The notes under the pieces: generated by a model
What the model was told of the DNA's origin: nothing
What the model saw: the letters and a program-made list of their open reading frames with translations, nothing else
The model's database searches: none
Made by a program: the position numbers and the translations under genes
Origin: Novosphingopyxis iocasae
GTDB taxonomy: Bacteria > Pseudomonadota > Alphaproteobacteria > Sphingomonadales > Sphingomonadaceae
Assembly: GCF_014334095.1 (NCBI RefSeq)
Contig: NZ_CP060495.1
Location: forward strand, 829,001 to 893,000
Direction of reading: 5' to 3'
Length of the DNA stretch: 64,000 nucleotides
Shown here: positions 1-8,842 of the stretch, one piece after another
Numbering within the stretch: position 1 is the stretch's first letter
Layout: each line of letters opens with the position of its first letter

Positions 1-864
1 TGCGCCGACCACGGCGGTCACGTGCAAGCCGCTGATCGAAAGCAGGTGCGCCATTCCGCTCCGTCGCATCGCCTCCGCATCGGTTTCGTCGATGGCGCCT
101 CGGTCGCCGGTAGCCAGCGTTGCGCCGAGGGAGCCCGCCCCGCCCTCCATCTGTCCACGCACATGGCGCGCCAGCGCGGAGCGCCACTGCGCAAGCACCC
201 CCTGCTTTGCGCCGCCCTTCAGAATGTCGATGTCGCTGATGACGCTGCCAGTGGCGCCCAGACCATCGAACCAGGCGCGCTCTGCGAAGTCGTAAGCGCC
301 GGGAATGGCAGGGCCGGGTGGCGGCATCAGGCGCGCTTTCGCCCGGACGATCGCCCCCTCCCGCACCCCCTCATTTTCAAGCGTCGCCGGCGCGTTCAGC
401 CTGATCTGGGACGGCAATCCGGTTGGTTGGGTAGGTCGGATCGTCCAGCGCAGGATTTGCCGCGCCGGAAATTGTTCTGAATCGATCACCTCTCCCATGA
501 TCGGTCCGAAAAAAGGTTTGGCCAACGGCTCCGGATCTGCCGTGCGGGCCTGCCAGGCGATATCGGCCGCGCCGAGGCTCAGGCACAAGCCGATGATGGC
601 CATTGCGGCGCCGATCCGGCTGTCGAGACCGAAGCCGTATCCCCATAGGAAAAGTGCAGCGGCCGCCAGCAGCATTGGTGCCAGCACGGCGTCTCCAAAG
701 GCAAACCACGCCGCAATGCCCGCGCCGAAAGCGACCACTACCCATAGCGGCAGCTGCTCGCGCTCCGCTTCGAGCAGGCTTTCGACACGCGCTCGTAACG
801 CGCGCGGCCATGAAGGCAATCCGAATGACCGCCCGTTCTCATGCTGTCTGACTGCGTCCCCCAT
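1..864 (-). CDS. comEC: ComEC/Rec2 family competence protein, N-terminal part (cut by window start)
   Basis: Inner-membrane DNA-uptake channel of natural transformation. The minus frame is open from an ATG at 864 to the window edge, giving 288 codons. The N-terminus carries hydrophobic stretches near residues 36-50 and 55-105, then a soluble OB-like region, and ends at the family hallmark [16 protein letters not shown] where the membrane competence domain begins. The C-terminal part (competence and metallo-beta-lactamase-like domains) lies outside the window. It diverges from gltA across a 233-base gap. No strong ribosome site is visible before the ATG. The identification is firm from the SGLHV motif; the exact start is less certain. 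Confidence 0.9.
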   Translation of the reverse strand, partial: MGDAVRQHENGRSFGLPSWPRALRARVESLLEAEREQLPLWVVVAFGAGIAAWFAFGDAVLAPMLLAAAALFLWGYGFGLDSRIGAAMAIIGLCLSLGAADIAWQARTADPEPLAKPFFGPIMGEVIDSEQFPARQILRWTIRPTQPTGLPSQIRLNAPATLENEGVREGAIVRAKARLMPPPGPAIPGAYDFAERAWFDGLGATGSVISDIDILKGGAKQGVLAQWRSALARHVRGQMEGGAGSLGATLATGDRGAIDETDAEAMRRSGMAHLLSISGLHVTAVVGA

Positions 865-1097
865 CGCCCGGTAATGCTAGCACGAAGCATCAATGGCGCG
901 CAGCGCTAATTCCCGGCGGAATTGTGCGGTGCATCACTCTTGACCTGATGCCCCGCAAGCTTCATTTCCCTTGGCAAGCGAAACGCCTTTCAGGCGAGCG
1001 GTATGGCCCATCGAATGACACCAATGCGCCTCTGCTGCGTTCGCACATTCATGAAGGGACCTTTTGGGCCCAGATCATATCATTAACGGAGAACCGC

Positions 1098-2384
1098 ATG
1101 ACCGACGATGTCGCCAAACTGGACCTGAAAGGCGAAACGCAGGAGTTCCCCGTGCTTCATGGCACCGAAGGACCCAGCGTTTTCGACATCCGTTCGCTGT
1201 ACGGCAAGACGGACATGTTCACGTTCGATCCCGGTTTTAAATCGACCGCAAGCTGCGAATCCGGACTGACCTTCATCGATGGCGAGGAGGGCGTCCTCCT
1301 CCACCGCGGTTACCCGATCGGCCAGTTGGCGGAGCATTCCAACTTCATGGAGGTCTGCTACCTTCTGTTGAACGGCGAACTTCCGCAGAGCGACGAGCTG
1401 GACAAGTTCTCCTGGACGATCACGCGTCACACCATGCTGCATGAGCAGCTGCGCCAGCTGTTCAGCGGCTTCCGACGCGACGCGCATCCGATGGCGGTGA
1501 TGTGCGGTGTCGTCGGTGCCCTCAGTGCGTTCTATCATGACAGCACGGACATCCACGATCCGCAGCATCGGATGATCTCCAGCCATCGCCTGATCGCCAA
1601 GATGCCGACGATCGCGGCTTGGGCGTACAAATATTCGATCGGTCAGCCCTTCGTCTATCCCGACAACAGCCTTTCCTACACCGGCAACTTCCTGCGCATG
1701 ACGTTCGGCGTTCCAGCCGAGCCCTATGAGGTCGATCCGGTGATCGAGCGCGCCATGGACCGTATCTTCATCCTGCATGCGGACCATGAGCAGAACGCTT
1801 CGACTTCGACGGTGCGACTGGCCGGCTCTTCGGGCGCCAATCCGTTCGCCTGCATCGCGGCGGGTATAGCTTGCCTGTGGGGTCCGGCCCATGGCGGCGC
1901 GAACGAGGCAGCGCTTAATATGCTGCATGAGATCGGCACGCCCGATCGCATCCCGGAATTCATCGAGCGCGCGAAGGATAAGAACGACCCCTTCCGCCTG
2001 ATGGGCTTCGGCCATCGCGTCTACAAGAATTATGATCCGCGCGCGACGGTGATGCAGAAGACCGTGCGCGAGGTTTTCCACGCCATGAATGTGAGCGATC
2101 CGGTGTTCGAAACCGCGTTGCAGCTTGAGGAAATGGCGCTGAACGACGATTATTTCAAAGAGAAGAAGCTCTTCCCGAACGTCGATTTCTATTCGGGCAT
2201 CATCCTCTCGGCGATCGGATTCCCGACCAGCATGTTTACCGCGCTCTTCGCCCTGGCCCGTACGGTCGGCTGGGTGGCGCAGTGGAACGAGATGATCTCC
2301 GATCCCGGTCAGACTATCGGTCGTCCGCGCCAGCTGTACACCGGCCCGGCACAGCGCGACTATGTGATGATGGGAGAGCGCTGA
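1098..2384 (+). CDS. gltA: Type II citrate synthase
   Basis: Condenses oxaloacetate and acetyl-CoA to citrate, the entry step of the TCA cycle, in the cytoplasm. 428 aa, the normal length for the hexameric bacterial enzyme. The catalytic residues are visible: His in HADHEQNAS (about residue 229), His in [13 protein letters not shown] (about 306) and Asp in NVDFYSG (about 362). The frame is open upstream to 924, but the ATG at 1098 is preceded by ggagaa and gives the family N-terminus ([10 protein letters not shown]), so it was chosen. The gene stands alone and ends at a strong hairpin shared with the convergent histidine kinase gene. Confidence 0.97.
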   Translation: MTDDVAKLDLKGETQEFPVLHGTEGPSVFDIRSLYGKTDMFTFDPGFKSTASCESGLTFIDGEEGVLLHRGYPIGQLAEHSNFMEVCYLLLNGELPQSDELDKFSWTITRHTMLHEQLRQLFSGFRRDAHPMAVMCGVVGALSAFYHDSTDIHDPQHRMISSHRLIAKMPTIAAWAYKYSIGQPFVYPDNSLSYTGNFLRMTFGVPAEPYEVDPVIERAMDRIFILHADHEQNASTSTVRLAGSSGANPFACIAAGIACLWGPAHGGANEAALNMLHEIGTPDRIPEFIERAKDKNDPFRLMGFGHRVYKNYDPRATVMQKTVREVFHAMNVSDPVFETALQLEEMALNDDYFKEKKLFPNVDFYSGIILSAIGFPTSMFTALFALARTVGWVAQWNEMISDPGQTIGRPRQLYTGPAQRDYVMMGER

Positions 2385-2397
2385 GGCGCTTTCCCCC

Positions 2398-2421
2398 TGC
2401 CCCCGGTTCAGGCCGGGGGCA
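2398..2421. terminator. Bidirectional hairpin between gltA and the convergent kinase gene
   Basis: Perfect 9-bp stem (tgcccccgg / ccgggggca) with a 6-base loop, followed by aaattta. It sits directly after gltA. The stop codon of the convergent kinase gene (2408-2410) lies in the loop, so the last kinase codons form one arm. The weak T run makes factor-independent termination likely but not certain. Confidence 0.6.
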
Positions 2422-3745
2422 AATTTAGCACGAAGCGGGCGCCTTCGTCCGCTTCTACTGCCCTCAGATCCCCGCCCATGGCACGGGCTAAGCGGCGCGA
2501 GATGTAGAGCCCAAGGCCGCTGCCGCCATCACCTGAACGACCGAGACGCTCGAACTTCTCGAACACCTTCGTGCGCTGTTCGTCGGTCAGTCCACTGCCT
2601 TGATCGGCAACCACGATGCAAGGCTCGTCGTTTTCTGAAGTCTCAGTTTCCACCGTCACCTGCGTGCCGTCCGGCGCATAGCGTACGGCGTTGCCGATCA
2701 GGTTTACGAGGATTTGCAACACGCGGCGATATTCGCCCGTGGCTTGCAAACTGTCGGACTCTGACGGCGCTTGGATGGTGATATTATGATCGGCGGCGCG
2801 AACGGAGAGCAATCCGGCAGCGCGCCGAGCGAGTTCACTGCAGTCGATGCGTTCGCAATCGAGCGCGAACTGCGCGTTTTCAACCGCCTCCAGATCGCCG
2901 AAGTCGCCTACTAGCCCTTTGAGATGGCTGGCAGCGGACGCGATATCACGCGCATAGCCCGCATAGTTGGCGCGGATCGGGCCTTCGATCTGCGCATGAA
3001 TGGTCTCGGCATTGGCGACGATGCGGTCGAGCGGCCGTTGCAGCTTTGGACCGACCAGCTGCGCCGGAAAAGGGGCCAGCGATGGCGGTTCTTCGTCTTT
3101 GGCTTCCGCGGCAAGCAATTCCAGCGTGCAGACATAGCCTGCAAATTCACCCCTTGCTGCAAGCATCGGATGGCCGGACAGCTGCGCGTTCCGATCAGCA
3201 ATCTTCGCCCCCTGCCCGCGAAACGTTTGCCGCTCGGCCACCGCCGCAAGCATCGGCATCCGGCTTGCTTCATCGGGAAGCAGAGTAAGCCAATCGGTCA
3301 ACGCGCTACCAATTTCGGGCGAAGGCAGCTCTTCTACAGCTCCTAAATCGCAGGAGATTAGATTGAGACCGGAATCGAGCTGGAAGCCGACTTCATGGTT
3401 CGCAGGCGAAAGCGTGAAACGCGGCGCGGCGTCCGGTCTTTGGTCACGTGCGGCTTCGGACCAAGAAAGGATGCAGAAGTCCACATTCCCGTCATCCCCC
3501 GGCGCGGTTTCGACAAGAAAGCGATAATCATTGTCCGCATCGCTCGCCTCGATCCGCCGTGCAAGCTTCATGCCCAGACGGGCGGCTTCACGGCACAGAG
3601 CGAGGAGACCGGGCAAGGCGATCGTTCCACCGTCGTCCCCGCCGGCGCGCAGCTGCAAGCGGCGCAGCGGAAGATCCGCCGACAGCAGCTCGCCGTCCGG
3701 GCCGCAGGTGCCGCAAATCGGTTCGTGCAGCGCGAGACTACGCAT
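2408..3745 (-). CDS. Histidine kinase-like protein lacking the phosphoacceptor His
   Basis: 445 aa. The C-terminal half is a HATPase_c domain with intact ATP-binding boxes: N box LVNLIGNAVRYAP (about 346-358), G1 DQGSGL (381-386) and G2 GSGLGLYISRRLA (408-420). The dimerisation segment before it aligns to the H box as GPKLQRPL (232-239), where the usual His is Pro and Glu is Lys. The N-terminal 200 residues look like one or two degenerate PAS folds; there is no membrane segment. The ATG at 3745 overlaps the upstream stop by 8 bases (atgcgtag), implying translational coupling, and was preferred over in-frame starts inside the upstream gene. It may be a catalytically altered or purely regulatory kinase; the ATPase fold is certain, the role is not. 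Confidence 0.85.
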   Translation of the reverse strand: MRSLALHEPICGTCGPDGELLSADLPLRRLQLRAGGDDGGTIALPGLLALCREAARLGMKLARRIEASDADNDYRFLVETAPGDDGNVDFCILSWSEAARDQRPDAAPRFTLSPANHEVGFQLDSGLNLISCDLGAVEELPSPEIGSALTDWLTLLPDEASRMPMLAAVAERQTFRGQGAKIADRNAQLSGHPMLAARGEFAGYVCTLELLAAEAKDEEPPSLAPFPAQLVGPKLQRPLDRIVANAETIHAQIEGPIRANYAGYARDIASAASHLKGLVGDFGDLEAVENAQFALDCERIDCSELARRAAGLLSVRAADHNITIQAPSESDSLQATGEYRRVLQILVNLIGNAVRYAPDGTQVTVETETSENDEPCIVVADQGSGLTDEQRTKVFEKFERLGRSGDGGSGLGLYISRRLARAMGGDLRAVEADEGARFVLNLPPA

Positions 3746-4661
3746 GCGCCTGCTCCGGCGCAGAATTGCGTGCAAAAAGCACGCGGCGAGCCGCCTGCCG
3801 ATCGATCTCAGCATAAGAGCGCAGCGCGCGCGCGTTATCGGGGTCGCCCAATTGGTCGATCAGCGCTCCCGCCTCGTCCAGCCCGAAGCCGGCAGCGCGA
3901 AGCAAGAGCATGAGCCGGACGCCGCCTTCGCCCAAAATGCGGACCACGTCATACCAGCCAGCATCCAGTTCTGTGGCGAGCCATCCTGCAAAAAGGTCCA
4001 TTCCAGCCTTCTCGGGCTGTCGCATTTCGGTCGTGTTTCCGGCCGAAGCGAGTTGGGCGGCCGAGCGCACGGCAAGATACGGCAGGCCATCGGCCTCATT
4101 GTAGCCCGCGATCAGATCCGCGGCGTTTGATGGCATGTCGCTGCCCGGCTCCAGTGTCAGGGCGGCGTCGACTTGCTTGACCAGCTGTCGAAAAAGTGGC
4201 GCGGGAAGATCGCGGTAACCGGACAACCGTTCCGGCACCGGACGGCTGCGCGCCGAGAGCAGATCGAGTGCGCTCCGGCCAAGCATCCCGTCATCTTCCG
4301 CCGCAAGGCCCGCCAGCCAGATATTCGACCGCTGCGCCGCACCGCCTCCCACACGCTGTACAAGCCGCAGCCAGCTTGCATGGGCGAGGAGAAAAGCGAG
4401 CAACGCGCTGTCCTGCGGCAGTCCGTTGCGTTCGATTACCGGCCAGGCGATATTTCGGTCCTCGCCGGTCAATCCGGCCTCGATCCGGCCGACCAGCGTG
4501 AACAGGATGGCACGTGCCGAGGCAATAGTCGCCTCGTCCAGCACGATTTGTGAACGGGGAAACAAGCGCGCACCAAGGTCCGCGAGCAAGGCCGGCTGCT
4601 CGCGATCGATGCGCTCCGCTTCTTGAAGCGGCGTAATTGATGGCACTCGATCGTTCGCCAA
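3738..4661 (-). CDS. Conserved hypothetical alpha-helical protein
   Basis: 307 aa with no signal peptide, membrane segment or recognised catalytic motif. It appears all-helical and leucine/alanine-rich, loosely like DUF2336-type proteins of alphaproteobacteria, but this is only an impression. The start read here is TTG at 4661; a GTG five codons downstream is an alternative. Its end overlaps the start of the histidine kinase-like gene by 8 bases, so the two are co-translated and probably act together, perhaps as an adaptor of the kinase-like protein. Confidence 0.75.
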   Translation of the reverse strand: MANDRVPSITPLQEAERIDREQPALLADLGARLFPRSQIVLDEATIASARAILFTLVGRIEAGLTGEDRNIAWPVIERNGLPQDSALLAFLLAHASWLRLVQRVGGGAAQRSNIWLAGLAAEDDGMLGRSALDLLSARSRPVPERLSGYRDLPAPLFRQLVKQVDAALTLEPGSDMPSNAADLIAGYNEADGLPYLAVRSAAQLASAGNTTEMRQPEKAGMDLFAGWLATELDAGWYDVVRILGEGGVRLMLLLRAAGFGLDEAGALIDQLGDPDNARALRSYAEIDRQAARRVLFARNSAPEQAHA

Positions 4662-4708
4662 ATTCGTATCGCCCTTATGGTACCGGCTCCGGACCTAGGG
4701 ACTTTGCG

Positions 4709-5854
4709 TTAATTTCGCTTTAAGGCTGTTCGCCGCGCACGAAAACTTGCCCAGCGCTCTGCCGTTAGCGCCGCGAGGCAGGCGAGCACGGTATAATCGA
4801 TCGCCATCGGTCCAAGCGCCAGACTGAGCACCAGCAGGATTAGCGCCGTAACAGGCAGGTTCGGCACGATCGCGCGCCATCGATCATCGAGATCGGCGGC
4901 CGCGCAGATCGCGGCAGACAGCAGCAGCGCCGCGCACGGTATCCAACCGATATCCCCACGTCGCGACAGCAGCAGTAGCGATGCCCCCACCAGCGCGAAG
5001 GTGAAGCCGCTGCGCCATTCAGCGGCTTCGCCCGGATGCCAATCCGGATCGATCCGCCTTAGCGCCCGCTCCAGGACCAGCGCAGCAAGGGCTGCAGCGC
5101 CCACGCCTGCAACCGCACCGAGATATCCCGCGATGGTGCCCAGAAGGCCGACGGCGACCGGCAACCATCCCAGCGGCTTACGCCACCGTATCTGTTTCCT
5201 GACGAAGCCGAGAAGGCCGGACGCGATCGGGTGGGTAACGAAGCGGTCCAGCCAATGCGGCGCCTCATTCCGGCTAAGCGCCATGCGCTCAGTGCGCCGG
5301 GCGATCTCCTCCGAATCGACGCGGACGGGCGCTGGCACCTTGTCGTCGGTATCCACATGGATCCGCCGCGCGCCATCCTGAGCGAGCTGGCGCAACAGGG
5401 TCGAAACGATATCCCAGCCATCCGGCAGATCGGCACCGGCGGAAACCCCGCGCCGACCGCACACTGCGGCCCCTGCCCAGAAATGGTCTCGGTCGATCCG
5501 CTCCCAGCCACGCCCTTCGGTCACCAACACGGCCTTGTCGTATTGCAGAAGTTGCCCGAAGGCCTCCGGCGCGATCCATGCGTCCCCAGCGACGAGGACG
5601 AGGCGCGCTTCCGCCGGGAGGACGGCATCAAGTTCGCCCAGCGACCGATGAAAGGATGCGCCCAAACCCTTCGCCTTGATCCGGTCCACCAATCGGGCGG
5701 CCTCCGTCGCCGGCACGTCTCCGGTCAACAGGAACCGGCGCACACCGCTGCGTTCCAGCCCGAATATCAGATGATCGATCAATGAGCGCCCGAACATCGT
5801 AGCGCGCGCGTTCGCCTGATCCGCGACGAGCGACAGGATTGCGAATTTTTCCAA
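4709..5854 (-). CDS. Membrane protein with N-terminal nucleotidyltransferase-like fold
   Basis: 381 aa. Residues 1 to about 170 resemble a MobA/cytidylyltransferase Rossmann-like fold: an early beta strand (FAILSLVAD), then GRSLIDHLIFGLERSGVRR and a conserved LVLVAGDAW strand. Residues about 230-365 form several hydrophobic helices. The layout recalls bifunctional inositol-phosphate cytidylyltransferase/DIPP synthase proteins, and the linker DRFVTHPIASGLLGFVRK resembles their transferase start. However, the D-G-x2-A-R signature of CDP-alcohol transferases is absent, so the C-terminal part may be degenerate. TTG start at 5854, well supported by ggagg six bases upstream. The substrate is unknown. 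Confidence 0.75.
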   Translation of the reverse strand: MEKFAILSLVADQANARATMFGRSLIDHLIFGLERSGVRRFLLTGDVPATEAARLVDRIKAKGLGASFHRSLGELDAVLPAEARLVLVAGDAWIAPEAFGQLLQYDKAVLVTEGRGWERIDRDHFWAGAAVCGRRGVSAGADLPDGWDIVSTLLRQLAQDGARRIHVDTDDKVPAPVRVDSEEIARRTERMALSRNEAPHWLDRFVTHPIASGLLGFVRKQIRWRKPLGWLPVAVGLLGTIAGYLGAVAGVGAAALAALVLERALRRIDPDWHPGEAAEWRSGFTFALVGASLLLLSRRGDIGWIPCAALLLSAAICAAADLDDRWRAIVPNLPVTALILLVLSLALGPMAIDYTVLACLAALTAERWASFRARRTALKRN

Positions 5855-5930
5855 TATCGGCCTCCGACCGCGGCTCTAGATGCCGCGCGGCTGCCTTGCA
5901 ACGTGCGAGCGGCCCGAACGGGTCACCGTC

Positions 5931-6221
5931 TCAGCTTTCGATGGTATCACGAAGCTCGCGCAGCACGACGGGATCGCCAGGCGCACCCTCAGCCGCTTCC
6001 TCGGCGAGCCGCTGCACCTCACTGGCACCGAAACTGGCAGCGATGCCCTTCAGTCTGAGCGCAGCGTAAATCCAGTTGGCATCACAGCGGGCGCGGGACA
6101 TCAGGTCGATCTGCCTCCGCGTACTCTCCTCGAAAGCGCGGCGCAGCTCACCCATCAAATCCGGGTCGTTGCCTGCTGCCTGGGACAGCGCGGCATCCAA
6201 TGCTCCATTGTCATAGGACAT
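5931..6221 (-). CDS. HPt-like domain protein lacking the phosphorylatable His
   Basis: 96 aa, a single small helical domain. The segment YAALRLKGIAASFGA (52-66) matches the HPt core consensus A-H-x-L-K-G-x-A-x-x-F/I-G, but the His position is Leu55. It also has the downstream helix VQRLAEEAA typical of HPt domains. The ATG at 6221 is clear. It lies 76 bases upstream of the nucleotidyltransferase-like gene and in line with the kinase-like gene, so all four minus-strand genes here may form one unit. With no His it cannot serve as a normal phosphotransfer protein; a pseudo-HPt that binds partners is the likeliest reading. Confidence 0.75.
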   Translation of the reverse strand: MSYDNGALDAALSQAAGNDPDLMGELRRAFEESTRRQIDLMSRARCDANWIYAALRLKGIAASFGASEVQRLAEEAAEGAPGDPVVLRELRDTIES

Positions 6222-6275
6222 AAGGATGATCCTAGACGCGGCAGGGTTAACTTTGCGTTTCGATGGCGAGAGACT

Positions 6276-8552
6276 ATGATCGCCCCCGGTTTACGGGTGG
6301 GGCAAAAGCACATGCAAGTCGGCGAGCGTGACGAGTATTTCGCGGATCAGGAGGCGCAAGCTGCCCCGGCAACCGATTCGCAGCTGGCCCATCCAGAAGA
6401 ACAGTGGGTGGACGAACCGGAGATTGAACGCTCGACATCGATCGTACCGATCCTGCTGATCGTGCTCTCAGTTGCGTGGACCGGATTTTTTCTGTTCGCC
6501 CATTGGCCCGAGCTAACCAACCTGCCCGCCCCGGCCCGTGTCGGTGAGCTGATCACGGGCTGGACAGTGCCGCTGCTGTTGATCGGCCTGATCTGGCTTC
6601 TCGTGCTGCGCACCAGCCATCGTGAGGCAAAGCGATTCGTAGATGTATCCACGGCGATGCATCGCTCGGGCAATGCGCTTCAAAACCGGGTTCAGGCGAT
6701 CAACAATGAAATCAGCCTTGCGCGCGAGTTCCTTGCCGAACAAGCGCGCGAGCTCGACATGCTGGGCCGTACCCGGGCACGCGATATTCGCGAGGCGGCG
6801 GAGACGCTGCAATCGGCCTTTGGGGAAAGCGTTCGTCAGGCAGAAGCGCTCGACGCGGTCAGCAACAACGCCAATGGCAATCTGGAGCGCCTGCGCAATC
6901 ATCTGCCCGTCGTCACCAGCACGGCCAAGGATGTCACGAACCAAATCGCGGCAGCCGGATCCGCCGCCCATCAGCAGGTGGAAGAATTGCTCCGCCGGTC
7001 TGCCGAGGTGGAGGAAGCAGGCGCGCGGCTTGGTGAGGCGATCGATATGCTGGCGCAGCGCTCCGAAGAAGCGCATGAGGCGATCGGCGAGCATGGCACG
7101 TCGAGCGAGCAGCGAATCGAATCCTTCCTGCAAACCGCGCAAGACGCCGGCAGCAATCTGAAAGCGGCCATGCAATCGGCCATCGCAGATATGCTCGCGA
7201 GCCTGGACGACAGCGCGGACCGGCAGCGGCGGCTCGCTATCGAGACAGCAGACAGCCTGCGCACACAGCTTGGGAAACTGGACGATGCGATCGTCGATGT
7301 CGGACAACGCGGCGGCGAGCAAGGCGATCGGATTTCACGGCTCGCAATGGAAATTGACGAAAGCGCAGACAAAGCACGCGCTAGGATCGCAGAGCTGGAC
7401 AAGACCGGCAGCGATGCCACGGCGCGGATCGCTTTTGCGATCTCGGCGGCGCTGGAAAATAGCGATGCGCTGAGCAATCGCATCATGCAGAATGACGGCG
7501 CGCTGAGCGGCCTCGGCGACCACATGGAGCGGCTGAAAACGCTTCTGGATGGCGTCGTGCAGCAGAGCGAAAATGCGCTGCACCCGAGTGTCGAGCGGCT
7601 CAATCTGCGCATAGAAGAAACCCAGCAAAGCGCGCAGGACCTTTCGGGAACCGTAGACGGTATCGATGGCACGAGCCGCGAGCTTGCAGAGAGGACGGCT
7701 GCATTTGGTTCGCTTCTGGCCGAGCACCGCCAGGAAATCGAACAGCTGCTTGCAGACAGCGGCGCAGCCTTTGCCGAGCGGCGCGCAGACGGCGAAGCTC
7801 TGGAACGCGCGCTGATGGAGGCGCGCGGCGCTCTGCAACGTCTGGCCGAAGATGTCGAAACGCGGCTTTCCCAATCGGTCGAGCAGGTTCGCGATCGCTC
7901 GATCGAAGCGGCGGACCATGCGCGCAGCGCGCTTGATGGTGTTGTTGAGCAGTCCGCCGAAACCCTACGTCTGCGGACCGGCGAAACGCTGTCTGCGGCG
8001 GTAGAAGAGGAAATGGCGGACGGCGCAGCGCAGTGGGACGCGTTGGTCCGCGCCGCTCTGGAGCGATCGGACGAGACGACCCAGCTTTTACAGACGCGAC
8101 TGGCCAAGCTGGAACTGATGACATCGAACCTGGAGGTGCGGCTGGAGCGGGCGCATGAGCAGTTCGACGGTATCGATGACGATGCCTTTGCACGGCGCAT
8201 GCTGCTGCTGACCGAATCGCTCAATTCGACCTCCATCGACGTGGCCAAATTGCTTTCGAACGAAGTGACCGACACGGCCTGGGCGGCTTATCTAAAGGGC
8301 GATCGCGGCGTGTTCACCCGGCGCGCGGTGCGCCTGCTGGACGCAGGCGAAGTGCGCGTAGTCGCCCAGCATTATGAGGAAGATGCCGAATTCCGCGGCC
8401 AGGTGAACCGCTACATTCACGATTTCGAGAGCATCATGCGCAGCCTCATGAGCACGCGCGACGGCAGCGCCATCAGCGTGACTCTGCTAAGCTCCGATGT
8501 CGGCAAGCTTTATGTGGCGCTGGCGCAGGCGATTGAACGGCTGCGTACCTGA
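6276..8552 (+). CDS. Large inner-membrane coiled-coil protein
   Basis: 758 aa from the ATG at 6276; a second ATG at 6312 is an equally possible start. An acidic N-terminus is followed by two membrane helices (about 56-75 and 93-112) with a short periplasmic loop, then some 550 residues of charged, alanine/glutamate/arginine-rich heptad-like helix, and a more globular C-terminus (about 650-758, with TAWAAYLKGDRGVFTRRAV). It resembles uncharacterised sphingomonad proteins with methyl-accepting-like helices, but no conserved MCP hairpin signature was found. Possible scaffold or envelope organiser. It diverges from the HPt-like gene and converges on DUF1467. Confidence 0.85.
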   Translation: MIAPGLRVGQKHMQVGERDEYFADQEAQAAPATDSQLAHPEEQWVDEPEIERSTSIVPILLIVLSVAWTGFFLFAHWPELTNLPAPARVGELITGWTVPLLLIGLIWLLVLRTSHREAKRFVDVSTAMHRSGNALQNRVQAINNEISLAREFLAEQARELDMLGRTRARDIREAAETLQSAFGESVRQAEALDAVSNNANGNLERLRNHLPVVTSTAKDVTNQIAAAGSAAHQQVEELLRRSAEVEEAGARLGEAIDMLAQRSEEAHEAIGEHGTSSEQRIESFLQTAQDAGSNLKAAMQSAIADMLASLDDSADRQRRLAIETADSLRTQLGKLDDAIVDVGQRGGEQGDRISRLAMEIDESADKARARIAELDKTGSDATARIAFAISAALENSDALSNRIMQNDGALSGLGDHMERLKTLLDGVVQQSENALHPSVERLNLRIEETQQSAQDLSGTVDGIDGTSRELAERTAAFGSLLAEHRQEIEQLLADSGAAFAERRADGEALERALMEARGALQRLAEDVETRLSQSVEQVRDRSIEAADHARSALDGVVEQSAETLRLRTGETLSAAVEEEMADGAAQWDALVRAALERSDETTQLLQTRLAKLELMTSNLEVRLERAHEQFDGIDDDAFARRMLLLTESLNSTSIDVAKLLSNEVTDTAWAAYLKGDRGVFTRRAVRLLDAGEVRVVAQHYEEDAEFRGQVNRYIHDFESIMRSLMSTRDGSAISVTLLSSDVGKLYVALAQAIERLRT

Positions 8553-8559
8553 AGCCCTA

Positions 8560-8835
8560 TCAGCCCTCACGCAGCGGGGCGAAGAAGTCCATGTCCTTCG
8601 CCTCGATCCACCCGTACACATAATTCAGGTAAAACAGACCGAACAACAGTCCGGCCACCACGGTTGTGCGCAGGATGATCTTCCAGGCAGAGGCATTGGC
8701 GGGTGCGCTATCCGCCTGTCCGGGCACCTTTTCATGCCCCAGTTCGTCATGCGTGCGCAGCCCGAACGGCAGCACCACGAACAGGGTCAGGCACCAGAAC
8801 AGAACATAAATTGCAATGACCGAGGTCAGTTGCAT
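8560..8835 (-). CDS. DUF1467 family membrane protein
   Basis: 91 aa with two membrane helices (about 4-24 and 58-78). Between them lies the family motif LFVVLPFGLRTHDE. The ATG at 8835 lies 7 bases after the rnj stop, making it the last gene of the efp-nuo-rnj series. The function is unknown. DUF1467 genes are common near housekeeping genes in alphaproteobacteria. Upstream in-frame codons lie inside rnj and were not used. Confidence 0.85.
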   Translation of the reverse strand: MQLTSVIAIYVLFWCLTLFVVLPFGLRTHDELGHEKVPGQADSAPANASAWKIILRTTVVAGLLFGLFYLNYVYGWIEAKDMDFFAPLREG

Positions 8836-8842
8836 GGCGTGT

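Noticed and set aside
1083-2081. Minus-strand frame of 332 codons opposite gltA
   Set aside because: Shadow of the conserved citrate synthase coding region.
6971-8275. Minus-strand Ser/Arg-rich frame of 434 codons
   Set aside because: Mirror of the coiled-coil repeat codons of the plus-strand gene; no start signal.
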